Part shown: positions 34,289 through 41,150 of the stretch, piece by piece
Layout: each line of letters starts with the position of its first letter
Numbering within the stretch: the stretch's first letter is position 1
Source of the DNA: Verrucomicrobiota bacterium
GTDB taxonomy: Bacteria; Verrucomicrobiota; Verrucomicrobiia; Limisphaerales; J093
DNA length: 41,150 bases
Direction of reading: 5' to 3'
Assembly: GCA_012517065.1 (NCBI GenBank)
Contig: JAAYVR010000146.1
Span: forward strand, 1 to 41,150
Program-made: the position numbers and the translations under genes
The notes under the pieces: generated by a model
What the model was told of the DNA's origin: nothing
Seen by the model: the letters and a program-made list of their open reading frames with translations, nothing else
Databases searched by the model: none

Positions 34289-34377
34289 CAATACCGACTC
34301 GCTCCCAAAGGCCACACCTTGGGGAACGTCCTACAGGCGCCCAAGCACCGGTTGTTGCAACTCAACCACGCACCCGT

Positions 34378-34435
34378 AAAACTCAGCGGCCAATTGGCCG
34401 CAGACACACAGGAACAGTGAACCCGATGAGATTCT
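34378..34435 (-). repeat. 58-nt hairpin repeat, copy 5, degenerate
   Basis: On the minus strand it starts AGAATCTCATCGG and has matches to the family around positions 20-35. The closing arm is shifted by two bases and altered (CTGAGTTTTAC). Its middle holds a separate perfect 16-bp palindrome, GCGGCCAATTGGCCGC (34386-34401). It ends five bases before the stop of the permease gene. Lower confidence than the other copies. Confidence 0.45.
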
Positions 34436-34439
34436 CAGT

Positions 34440-35678
34440 TCATCCGAGAAGCAGCAGGACAAACATGCCCGCGATCGATGTCAGAATTGTGATCGGCACA
34501 CCGAACTTGGCGTAGTCCCAAAAACCAATTTCACAGTGCCCACGCGCGGATTCCACAACGATGATGTTGGCGACAGAACCGAGAATTGTAAGGTTGCCGG
34601 CAAACGTGGTGGCCAGTGCCAGCACTTTCCACATCAGAGGCGGATTCAAGAAGTTTGGAATCCATTTGCCAGCAACAAGCACGAACGGAACATTCGAAAA
34701 GATGTTTGATCCGGCCGCTGAAAACCACGCAAGGTTCCACGCCTGGGAGGTCACATCCGTTCCGAACACCCCGCGCAAGTGGCCATATATTTGATCTGGC
34801 AAGCCCGTCTTGTTCAGGCTCTCAACAACCACGAACAACGCAGCAAAGAACACAAGCAAATGCCAGTCCACCAGCTTCAGCACTTCGTGCGTGTCGCGCC
34901 GCGCCAAAACCATTATAAGCGCGCCTCCTGCCAGCGCCGTCCATGCCAAATCAAAACCGGCGATGAACCCGCCGAACACCAGCAACAGCACAGCCCCGGT
35001 CAACCGGACCAGTTTGTAATCCAAAGGCGGCGTTGGACTGTCGCTCAGCTCAATTCTTGCTGATCGCAGAGTCTTGCGGAATCCAACCCTTAGCACAGCG
35101 TATTGGATGGCCAGCCCAACCACAGCCACAGGTGTCATCGTCCGAGCGAATTCAATAAATGGCAGCTTCGATAGATTCCCGATCATGATGTTCTGTGGGT
35201 TCCCCACCAGCGTCGCGACACTGCCAAGGTTCGCGCTCATGGCCAAAGCGAGCAAGTAAGGCGGCAGCGGAAGCCGACCCCTCACCATCACGGTCACCAC
35301 CAGCGGCGTAAGCATCAAACACACCGTGTCGTTTACAAGAACCGCTGACAGAGTTCCGGAAGTAATGATAAGGTAAAGCAACAGCCTTTGCGGGGTCTTT
35401 GCCGCGCGCAATATCCATTCCGCAGCCCAACTAAAGAAACCGGCCATTCCAAAGTACGCCGCTATTAACATCATCCCGAGCAGTAAAACGATGGTGTCAT
35501 AGTCAACTGCGCGATAGGCTTCTTCAGGTGTCATGACGCCCGAAACCACCATCAGCACGGTGCCAAGCAACGCAGCCGCTGGGCGGTAAAGCGGCAGAAT
35601 CTTCAATCGCCGCCCGCTAATCAGCAGGTACGTGAATGCAAAAATCCCTATCGCCAGTATTTCCTTCGTGTTACTCAT
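34440..35678 (-). CDS. SLC13/ArsB-type anion permease
   Basis: 412 residues with about ten to eleven hydrophobic segments over the whole length. Family signs are [18 protein letters not shown], then [14 protein letters not shown] in the first repeat, then [19 protein letters not shown], and in the second repeat [11 protein letters not shown] and [13 protein letters not shown]. These paired N-D-T and N-P-Q-N segments are typical of the ion transporter superfamily holding ArsB, NhaD and SLC13 carriers. The substrate could be arsenite, a dicarboxylate, sulfate or sodium; no arsenic gene is nearby. Its ATG overlaps the TGA of the upstream gene (ATGA, 35675-35678). Confidence 0.85.
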   Translation of the reverse strand: MSNTKEILAIGIFAFTYLLISGRRLKILPLYRPAAALLGTVLMVVSGVMTPEEAYRAVDYDTIVLLLGMMLIAAYFGMAGFFSWAAEWILRAAKTPQRLLLYLIITSGTLSAVLVNDTVCLMLTPLVVTVMVRGRLPLPPYLLALAMSANLGSVATLVGNPQNIMIGNLSKLPFIEFARTMTPVAVVGLAIQYAVLRVGFRKTLRSARIELSDSPTPPLDYKLVRLTGAVLLLVFGGFIAGFDLAWTALAGGALIMVLARRDTHEVLKLVDWHLLVFFAALFVVVESLNKTGLPDQIYGHLRGVFGTDVTSQAWNLAWFSAAGSNIFSNVPFVLVAGKWIPNFLNPPLMWKVLALATTFAGNLTILGSVANIIVVESARGHCEIGFWDYAKFGVPITILTSIAGMFVLLLLG

Positions 35679-37237
35679 CGCGGCCGGCCATCGTCCCAGC
35701 GTCCGGACAATTCATCAAGTGGTCCGTAATCCCTCTCTCCTACCGCTAACCATGGTCTTACGTCTTCGGTCTTCTGTCTATGGTCTTTGGCCTTTGGTCT
35801 TTCCGAAAAACTAACGCTCCGGCCCAAGCTGTCTTTTGATCCGAGCGCGAGTTTGACCAATACTCTCGCATCCCATGGCGGCACTAAAATGCCCTCGCCG
35901 CCAGGCTCCTTTTCGTGGGCCGCAAAACCCGGTCCCGCGGGAACCTTGATGGATGTTTCAGTGGGGTTCACAATTACGATGCCATTTTCAAATTCGCGTG
36001 ACAGTGACCCGTGGGCGAAGCGATCAGTTCTGTAATCTTCCAAGGGCCTGCCCAAATCGAGGTTGTACTCCTCAAACCACCATAGCTGGCCGTGCAGACA
36101 GTCGCCGCGATCAAATCCAAAATAACCTCCGTCCAGCAACAGCGTCGTACCAAGACCAAGCCGGAACCTGCGCCTGTCGTTTGCGGTGAGGGTGCTCAGC
36201 CGTGCTGCATCTTGCTGTGACCGCTGGTCAGCCCGCACATCAACTTGCACAAAATGATAGGTCGGCCGATGAGCTGCTCTTGCCACGGCCATCTTGTACG
36301 AATTCCACAGAACGTTCCAATCGCCGCCAAATTGATCTCCAAGTGCATTCTCGTGCATGCACCCATTGACGAAATCGTAGTAGCGGCTTTCGTGCGGCCA
36401 TGGCAGACCGCCATTCCCGACCAGGATTGCCTGTGGGAAAGCGGCACGCAGCTCACGCAGCAGGAACAACATTGCGTCCTGCCACCCCGCTGCATCGCCT
36501 TGGTCAACCACCTTGTCACCGTTAACATCGAGCCCCGCTGGCGGCTGATGCCACAGGCAATCCAGCATTAACCCGTCGTAACGACCCGATGCAAGGCACT
36601 CTTCACGCGCGTAGCGCAGCACATGCCGCATCCACGCCCGACCTTGCGCGCAGGGATTCATGAGATTGCCGCCCCAATGCGGCACCAAGTAACTGCCGTC
36701 GGTCTTTCTGGCGTACCAGTCCCGGCTGCTCTTCTTTGGAACGCCCTTCATCATTCCATTGTTAGGACCTTGCAGTGGAACCCACGCCAGTATTCTGACC
36801 CTGGGGTTGATCCGGCGCATGCGCTCGATCGAAACTCTCCTGGCTTCAACAAGATCGTGATTAAGAATCACAACATCCCATTGCGCAAGCCGTTCTGAGA
36901 CATGGCCAACGCGACTGTCGGGAAGGTCCATGTGAAAGTAATTCGCCAGATAGCCCCGCTTGCTTGATACTGGAGAGAAATCGGGCAAACTCCATCCCCG
37001 CCCGGTTTCGGGTTCGACAGCGCGTCCTGCAATTCCTGCTTTCACACGTGCCGTCTCAGCAACAGAAACACCCAATGACTTCCAGACGAATAAGTTGGCG
37101 CAGGTAACACCGTCTCGCTGGTCGGCTTGATCGCGACCATGAGCGGACAATTGATGGATCAGGGTCATGCCGAGCGCCACGCAGGCCATCCAGTGCAAGA
37201 GGAGAATCTTGCGACCACAATCACGGGCGGTATTCAT
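35675..37237 (-). CDS. secreted putative glycoside hydrolase (GHL15-like TIM barrel)
   Basis: 520 residues from ATG 37237 (the frame is open 15 codons further up). The N-terminus is basic then hydrophobic ([17 protein letters not shown]), a signal peptide or anchor. The barrel has the putative-glycosidase pattern: [38 protein letters not shown], then [12 protein letters not shown] with the likely catalytic Asp, followed by [12 protein letters not shown], which looks like a calcium-binding loop. A beta domain follows (V-I-V-N-P-T...). Activity is predicted only. The last 35 residues are encoded partly by a heptanucleotide repeat and are probably unstructured. It overlaps trmL by 17 bases and the permease gene by four. 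Confidence 0.8.
   Translation of the reverse strand: MNTARDCGRKILLLHWMACVALGMTLIHQLSAHGRDQADQRDGVTCANLFVWKSLGVSVAETARVKAGIAGRAVEPETGRGWSLPDFSPVSSKRGYLANYFHMDLPDSRVGHVSERLAQWDVVILNHDLVEARRVSIERMRRINPRVRILAWVPLQGPNNGMMKGVPKKSSRDWYARKTDGSYLVPHWGGNLMNPCAQGRAWMRHVLRYAREECLASGRYDGLMLDCLWHQPPAGLDVNGDKVVDQGDAAGWQDAMLFLLRELRAAFPQAILVGNGGLPWPHESRYYDFVNGCMHENALGDQFGGDWNVLWNSYKMAVARAAHRPTYHFVQVDVRADQRSQQDAARLSTLTANDRRRFRLGLGTTLLLDGGYFGFDRGDCLHGQLWWFEEYNLDLGRPLEDYRTDRFAHGSLSREFENGIVIVNPTETSIKVPAGPGFAAHEKEPGGEGILVPPWDARVLVKLALGSKDSLGRSVSFSERPKAKDHRQKTEDVRPWLAVGERDYGPLDELSGRWDDGRPR
35754..35802. repeat. heptanucleotide tandem repeat, seven units, inside a coding end
   Basis: On the plus strand GGTCTTN-type units start at 35754, 35761, 35768, 35775, 35782, 35789 and 35796, exactly seven bases apart, with variants CGTCTTC, TGTCTAT and GGCCTTT. 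On the coding (minus) strand this is a NAAGACC repeat encoding the basic/acidic tail [15 protein letters not shown] change of one unit would shift the reading frame just before the overlap with the permease gene. Confidence 0.85.
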
Positions 37238-37733
37238 GTGGGAAATCCAGTTGCCGGAGTGCCTCGAACAAAACCACGGCAACGCAGTTCGACAAGTTCA
37301 GCGACCTTGCCGCCGGATTGAACATTGGCAGCCGCAGCCACCGATCCGCGTTGGAATCCAATAGTCTAGCCGGCAAACCGGCGGTTTCACGCCCGAACAC
37401 GAGGTAATCCCCGCGCTCGTACTTCACAGCCGAATACAACCGTGGCCCGCCGGCTTCGACAAACCAGAACCTCGCGTTCTGTGGCTGAGCGTTCCTGAAC
37501 GCTACCCAGTCAGGCCAGCAATGCCACTCGACATGTTCCCAGTAATCCATACCGGCTCGTTTCAGTTGGGCGTCGTTGAGCCTGAAACCGAGTGGTTCGA
37601 TCAAATGCAACACCGCACCGGTCGCTGCACAAAGCCGCGCGACGTTGCCAGTATTGGGCGGTATCTCGGGCTCGAAAAGAACCACGTGAAACCCGCAGCG
37701 TCGCACAGCGCAAGTGTTGTCCAAACAGTCCAT
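37221..37733 (-). CDS. trmL: tRNA (cytidine(34)-2'-O)-methyltransferase
   Basis: 170 residues of the SPOUT family. It methylates the 2'-OH of the wobble base in certain leucine tRNAs. Motif 1 is F-E-P-E-I-P-P-N-T-G-N-V-A-R-L, motif 2 is L-V-F-G-R-E-T-A-G-L-P, and motif 3 is R-S-L-N-L-S-N-C-V-A-V-V-L-F-E-A-L-R, together forming the knotted cofactor site. The first 13 residues (M-D-C-L-D-N-T-C-A-V-R-R-C) are extra compared with most relatives, but ATG 37733 has GGGAGA upstream at a somewhat long spacing, and no better start lies between. Its end overlaps the glycosidase start, and truA lies 42 bases upstream. Confidence 0.93.
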   Translation of the reverse strand: MDCLDNTCAVRRCGFHVVLFEPEIPPNTGNVARLCAATGAVLHLIEPLGFRLNDAQLKRAGMDYWEHVEWHCWPDWVAFRNAQPQNARFWFVEAGGPRLYSAVKYERGDYLVFGRETAGLPARLLDSNADRWLRLPMFNPAARSLNLSNCVAVVLFEALRQLDFPHEYRP

Positions 37734-37775
37734 GTCAGATAAACCGTCTCCCTCTCGGCTTGCTGGAGCGACTGA

Positions 37776-38594
37776 TCATTCAATTGCGGCGTCGTCCTCG
37801 TCGCCGATGGCGGCGATGCCTTGACTGTGGACGGCGTTCTTTGACTTCGGGTACGTGACGCGCCACAGCACAAGCCCATGCGCCGGCGCTGTCATCCCGG
37901 CCAACCTCCTGTCCCGGCCAGCAAGTATTCGGCGCACGTCGGAAGACGCAAACCGTCCCAGGCCGATTTGAACCAAGGTTCCCACGATGCCACGGCACAT
38001 CTTGTAGAGGAAACCGTCCGCTTCAATTATCACAGTAAGAAGCCGCCCGCGCTTTTGCACCTCGCAACGCCTTATGCAGCGGACGGTTGACCTCCGGTCG
38101 TAACCCGGATTCGAGCTCAGTGCTCTGAAATCGTGGCGCCCGACAAATTGTTTCGCGCCTGCGCGCATCGCAGCAACGTCCAGGGCCCTTGGCACATGCC
38201 ACGCCGTGTGTCGCAGCAGCGGATTCATCGCAGGATGGTTCCAGATGTAATACCTGTATTGCTTTCCTGTCGCGCTGAACCGCGCGTGAAAATTGCTCCG
38301 GCAAAGTTGAGCAGACAATACCCTGATGTCATCGGGCAACCACGCGTTCAATGCGAGAACAAGTTTCTTAACCGGCATCCGCATTTCGCCTTTCGGCACA
38401 TCAAAATGCGCCACAAGCCCCAGTGCATGAACCCCGGCATCGGTTCTGCTCGAACTGTGCAATCGAGGCCGGGACGGAAACAGTTTTGCCAGCGCTAACT
38501 CCACCTTTTCCTGGACACCCGTGCCGGTTTTCTGCACCTGCCAGCCTGCGTACCCGGAACCGTCGTAGGCAATCGTAAGCTTCAGTCTTAACAT
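37776..38594 (-). CDS. truA: tRNA pseudouridine(38-40) synthase TruA
   Basis: 272 residues from ATG 38594, where the protein begins M-L-R-L-K-L-T-I-A-Y-D-G-S-G-Y-A-G-W-Q, the normal TruA start. The frame is open 76 codons further up, with another ATG at 38642, but those residues match nothing. The catalytic Asp is D52 in S-S-R-T-D-A-G-V-H-A-L-G. Other family blocks are N-F-H-A-R-F-S-A-T-G-K-Q-Y-R-Y-Y, H-D-F-R-A-L-S, I-I-E-A-D-G-F-L-Y-K-M-C-R-G-I-V-G-T-L and the closing A-P-A-H-G-L-V-L. It turns uridines 38-40 of the anticodon arm into pseudouridine. A short acidic tail (G-D-E-D-D-A-A-I-E) ends it. Confidence 0.94.
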   Translation of the reverse strand: MLRLKLTIAYDGSGYAGWQVQKTGTGVQEKVELALAKLFPSRPRLHSSSRTDAGVHALGLVAHFDVPKGEMRMPVKKLVLALNAWLPDDIRVLSAQLCRSNFHARFSATGKQYRYYIWNHPAMNPLLRHTAWHVPRALDVAAMRAGAKQFVGRHDFRALSSNPGYDRRSTVRCIRRCEVQKRGRLLTVIIEADGFLYKMCRGIVGTLVQIGLGRFASSDVRRILAGRDRRLAGMTAPAHGLVLWRVTYPKSKNAVHSQGIAAIGDEDDAAIE

Positions 38595-38712
38595 GCCGCC
38601 GCTGTTTTCGTCCGGTACATGCTCGGTCGCAGCCCTGCTCATGAGAAACTTAGGAATTGTAAACTGTCCGTCACTTGGCCGCCTAGAGTTTGACACTTGG
38701 CTGGCTTTGGAC

Positions 38713-39138
38713 TCACAAACCAGCCCCCGGTTCACGCGCATCCAAATAGCTTTGCAGCAGAATCGCCGCTGCAATCTTGTCCACCCGTTCTCGCGATTTC
38801 TTATGGCGCACCTTGGCTTCACGAAGGTATCTGTTCGCCTGCACGGTCGTAAGACGCTCGTCCCATGTCTTGATCGGCACGGACAGCGCGCTTCTCAGGG
38901 ATTGGACAAACTCCTGCACAGCCGCCGCAGCCGGACCGTAGCTGCCGTCCATGTTTCTTGGCATCCCGACGATCACAAGGCCAACTTCGCGTTCCTGTAC
39001 TAGTTGTCGGATTCGTTCCAGCAAGCCGCTGGCCGGTTCCGCAGGGATGTACTCCACCGGCTGCGCAATCGACAGTGTTTCGTCGCTGATGGCAACACCC
39101 ACTCGCTTGGTCCCATGATCAAGAGCAAGAATTCGCAT
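38713..39138 (-). CDS. ruvX: YqgF/RuvX family putative Holliday junction resolvase (pre-16S rRNA nuclease)
   Basis: 141 residues from ATG 39138 (M-R-I-L-A-L-D-H-G-T-K-R-V-G), preferred over an ATG ten codons upstream because the family starts here. RNase H-fold active-site residues are D7, the Glu of D-E-R-L-T-T, and the Asp of V-D-K-I-A-A-A-I-L-L-Q-S-Y-L-D. G-M-P-R-N-M-D-G-S-Y-G-P is the usual substrate loop. In E. coli the homologue trims the 5' end of pre-16S rRNA; resolvase activity has been reported in other bacteria. It lies 38 bases after hemL, with truA following at about 118 bases; together with trmL they form a dense minus-strand group. Confidence 0.93.
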   Translation of the reverse strand: MRILALDHGTKRVGVAISDETLSIAQPVEYIPAEPASGLLERIRQLVQEREVGLVIVGMPRNMDGSYGPAAAAVQEFVQSLRSALSVPIKTWDERLTTVQANRYLREAKVRHKKSRERVDKIAAAILLQSYLDAREPGAGL

Positions 39139-39176
39139 CGTAAAAACCCGCCTGGTCGGGCCATTCAATTCGCACG

Positions 39177-40469
39177 CTACGTTGTTCCAAGTGTCTGTAA
39201 AGCGTTCGCCGCCGCAGCAAGTGTCAAATCAATGTCTTCTTCGGTGTGTGCAGTCGAAATAAACCCGGCTTCGAACTGCGACGGTGCAATGTAAACGCCG
39301 GCTTCCAGCATCGCACGGAAAAACCTCGCAAAACGCTCCCGGTCACTCCGCATCGCGTCGTCGAGGTTCCGCACCGGTTCAGAAGTGAAGTAAGCGCAAA
39401 ACATCGACCCGCAACGATTGAATTGCACCGGCACACCCGCGCGCCTGGCCGCTTCTCGAAATCCTGACTCGAGTCTCGATCCAAGCTGCTCAAGTCGTTC
39501 ATAAGTAGTCTGATCAAGCATTTCAAGTGAAGCAATGCCGGCGGCCATCGCCAATGGATTCCCGCTCAAAGTCCCGGCCTGATAAACCGGCCCCTCGGGC
39601 GCCAGACAGTCCATGATTTCCCGTCGCCCGCCAAACGCACCAACAGGCAAACCGCCCCCAATGATCTTCCCAAGACACGTCAGGTCCGGTCTTACATCGA
39701 ACAATTCCTGTGCGCCGCCACGTGCCAAACGAAAACCGGTCATCACTTCATCAAAGATTAACAATGCTCCTTCCCGCTCCGTTATCTCACGCAAGAACTG
39801 GAGGTACCCCGGCTTCGGAAGGTAAACCCCGGCATTCCCGGGCACTGGTTCGAGTATGACGGCGGCTATCTTGCCCCGATTCGCCATAAAAGCAGACCGC
39901 ACAGCGCCCTCGTGATTGAAAGGCAGGACGATTGTGTGCTGCGCGAAGCTTGATGGAATGCCCGCACTGTCAGGTTGCCCAAAAGTCAGCGCACCCGAGC
40001 CAGCTTTCACAAGAAGGGAATCCACGTGCCCGTGATAACACCCTTCAAATTTGATTATCTTGTCTCTGCCAGTGTAACCGCGTGCGAGCCGCACCGCCGA
40101 CATGCAGGCTTCCGTCCCGGAATTGCAAAACCGCACTTTCTCAATGCTCGGAAACGCATCGCACACAAGTTTTGCCATTGTCACTTCAAGCGGATTCGGC
40201 GTGCCAAAGCTGGTCCCTTTGGCAGCCGTTTCCTGCACCGCCCGGACAATCCTTGGATGTGCATGCCCGTGTATGGCCGGTCCCCATGTGCACACGTAAT
40301 CGATGTACTGGTTGCCGTCTATGTCCCACATGCGGGCTCCAGACGCATGCTCAACAAAGAATGGATTGCCGCCCACGGCGCGAAAAGCACGCACCGGCGA
40401 ATTCACTCCGCCGGGCAAATGCCTCAGCGCTTCAGCAAACAATTCATCTGACCTTGCTCGCGAACCCAT
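39177..40469 (-). CDS. hemL: glutamate-1-semialdehyde 2,1-aminomutase
   Basis: 430 residues from ATG 40469, the usual length for this enzyme; a GTG six codons upstream is an alternative start. It turns glutamate-1-semialdehyde into 5-aminolevulinate for heme synthesis, using pyridoxal phosphate. Motifs include [39 protein letters not shown], the cofactor lysine in [16 protein letters not shown], and [14 protein letters not shown]. All are intact. Its presence implies the C5 route from glutamyl-tRNA; hemA is not in the window. Confidence 0.95.
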   Translation of the reverse strand: MGSRARSDELFAEALRHLPGGVNSPVRAFRAVGGNPFFVEHASGARMWDIDGNQYIDYVCTWGPAIHGHAHPRIVRAVQETAAKGTSFGTPNPLEVTMAKLVCDAFPSIEKVRFCNSGTEACMSAVRLARGYTGRDKIIKFEGCYHGHVDSLLVKAGSGALTFGQPDSAGIPSSFAQHTIVLPFNHEGAVRSAFMANRGKIAAVILEPVPGNAGVYLPKPGYLQFLREITEREGALLIFDEVMTGFRLARGGAQELFDVRPDLTCLGKIIGGGLPVGAFGGRREIMDCLAPEGPVYQAGTLSGNPLAMAAGIASLEMLDQTTYERLEQLGSRLESGFREAARRAGVPVQFNRCGSMFCAYFTSEPVRNLDDAMRSDRERFARFFRAMLEAGVYIAPSQFEAGFISTAHTEEDIDLTLAAAANALQTLGTT

Positions 40470-40573
40470 GGCCGCGCAGGATAACACACCCGATCACAGC
40501 CGCAACCGAATCCCGCAATAAGGCAGCGAACAGTCAATTCATCCAACTCTGCGCGCGACTCTGGCTCCAACCC

Positions 40574-40631
40574 GGAAATCTCACCAACCACCTCCTCGGA
40601 TTCAGCCATTCCTTCACTCCTGTGAGATTTC
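40574..40631 (-). repeat. 58-nt hairpin repeat, copy 6, with the best stem
   Basis: CGGAAATCTCAC (40573-40584) pairs perfectly with GTGAGATTTCCG (40622-40633), a 12-bp stem around a 37-base loop. On the minus strand the loop starts AGGAGTGAAGGAATGGCTG, aligning without gaps to the other copies. Confidence 0.85.
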
Positions 40632-40971
40632 CGCAGCCAAAACAAGATCCGCGTCCAGACCACCGAATATCAATTTCCAGACCGCACACCGTGCTCCCCC
40701 TGACGTCCCTTCCTTTGTAGCGCTGCGGTTTCCTCAGTTTCATGGCCAAAGCCCCCGTTCGCTACAGCAAGCAGATGTGCGCTGAGATTGATCCAACACT
40801 GCACGAGAATTCGTTCCGTCGAGGACTGCTGTTCTCGGGATTGTCCCGGTTTCTGGAGCGCGATGGTGACACACTACCACAACAGCCTCAACAAAGCGCC
40901 CCACTTCACCACCGCGCCTTGCCAACACACCAGCCCCGTTTGACTCCCGGAGTCTGTTGTGCGATTTTACC

Positions 40972-41002
40972 CCCAAATAGAGGGACAGACACGGTATTTG
41001 GG
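40972..41002. repeat. REP-like hairpin upstream of the Y1 transposase
   Basis: CCCAAATA (40972-40979) pairs with TATTTGGG (40995-41002) around the loop GAGGGACAGACACGG. Sequences of the type GGGACAGACACG-TATTT commonly lie near genes for REP-associated transposases, as far as I recall, so this may be the element's recognised hairpin. Confidence 0.6.
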
Positions 41003-41114
41003 CGCCCCCGGGTTCTGACCCGGACCCGCCCAACCAGTCGGCCAATGGGAGGCACGGCTGCGTGCCTGTCGCTCTGTTGCAAGGAGAACAACAATACAAA
41101 TCAAGGAGGTTGTA

Positions 41115-41150
41115 ATGAGACTGCCCAGAATCAAACTTCAGGGTAAAACC
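41115..41150 (+). CDS. start of a probable REP-associated tyrosine (Y1) transposase, cut by the window end
   Basis: Only 12 codons are visible: M-R-L-P-R-I-K-L-Q-G-K-T. The beginning (M-R-x-P-R-I-K) is typical of RAYT/IS200-like Y1 transposases, which act on single-stranded hairpins. It is preceded by a strong ribosome site, AAGGAGG, at 41103-41109. The REP-like hairpin upstream supports the call. Twelve residues alone cannot prove it; the HxH motif and catalytic Tyr would be beyond the window. Confidence 0.6.
   Translation, partial: MRLPRIKLQGKT

Larger units (their letters stand above)
40470..41114. other. 645-bp tract without a convincing gene
   Basis: Between the hemL start and the Y1 transposase start I see no gene with family features. 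It contains the 58-nt hairpin repeat (40574-40631), an AT-poor stretch, and a hairpin (40972-41002) that looks like the mobile end of the following transposase. An ORF at 40742-41146 exists but runs through the hairpin and transposase start in another frame and has no coding character. Confidence 0.5.

Noticed and set aside
33821-34420. 199-codon plus-strand ORF
   Set aside because: It lies opposite the toxin-antitoxin remnants, whose motifs explain the sequence on the minus strand. The plus-strand translation has no recognisable feature.
35754-35802. CRISPR-like array
   Set aside because: Units are seven bases with no spacers. No repeat-spacer array was seen anywhere in the window.
40742-41146. 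134-codon plus-strand ORF near the right end
   Set aside because: It runs through the REP-like hairpin and the start of the Y1 transposase in a different frame. Its composition (Pro, Arg, Cys, Gln runs) lacks coding character and no family is recognisable.

Overview
The window looks like a chromosomal segment of a moderately high-GC Verrucomicrobiota bacterium, probably of the Limisphaerales/Pedosphaeraceae type. The signs are a PEP-CTERM sorting tail, secreted proteins mixing PQQ-type propellers with Ig-like domains, DUF11 and DUF3616 proteins, an NPCBM-GH27 alpha-galactosidase, a squalene-hopene cyclase relative, and intergenic space crowded with short hairpin repeats. The lineage is inferred from gene content only; there is no rRNA or other phylogenetic marker in the window.

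Layout. 1-240: end of a PEP-CTERM protein. 284-2679: an IS4-family insertion sequence with terminal inverted repeats, a 10-bp target duplication, a small upstream ORF and a transposase broken by one in-frame TAG. 2793-4626: rsmD and a secreted protein of unknown function. 4782-10249 (minus strand): a giant double-propeller/Ig protein and a squalene-hopene cyclase relative. 10551-13429 (plus): a membrane-anchored EEP-family hydrolase, an 800-bp gene-free tract with a 150-bp tandem repeat, then mrp. 13547-21929 (minus): DUF3616, a small protein, a DUF11 protein, a 1105-residue fusion of a GHMP sugar kinase and a UDPGP-type pyrophosphorylase, a GalU-like nucleotidyltransferase and class II aldolase. 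22146-25705 (plus): small protein, pyrR, pyrB, PQQ-propeller protein. 25755-30502 (minus): sugar porter, Tat-exported TIM-barrel isomerase-like protein, apbE, site-2-protease-like peptidase with CBS domains. 30686-33156 (plus): alpha-galactosidase overlapping an rfaE2-type nucleotidyltransferase. 33348-40469 (minus): membrane protein, a dead type II toxin-antitoxin pair, SLC13/ArsB-type permease, GHL15-like putative glycoside hydrolase, trmL, truA, ruvX, hemL. 41115 to the end: start of a probable REP-associated (Y1) transposase.

How the genes fit together. Several neighbours concern sugars: sugar-nucleotide activation (kinase-pyrophosphorylase fusion, GalU-like, rfaE2), aldolase, sugar uptake, alpha-galactosidase and a putative glycoside hydrolase. 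Housekeeping genes (rsmD, mrp, pyrR-pyrB, trmL-truA-ruvX-hemL) lie between them.

Most worth a second look: (1) the kinase-pyrophosphorylase fusion, which resembles a reversed-order analogue of the bifunctional fucokinase/GDP-fucose pyrophosphorylase, next to a GalU-like protein with a degenerate signature; (2) a family of constant-length 58-nt hairpin repeats, five clear copies and one degenerate, several at convergent gene ends and one running into a stop codon; (3) the relE-type toxin-antitoxin pseudogene pair in a stretch with no intact gene; (4) a seven-copy heptanucleotide repeat inside the end of a coding sequence; (5) the IS with a single stop separating its catalytic residues.
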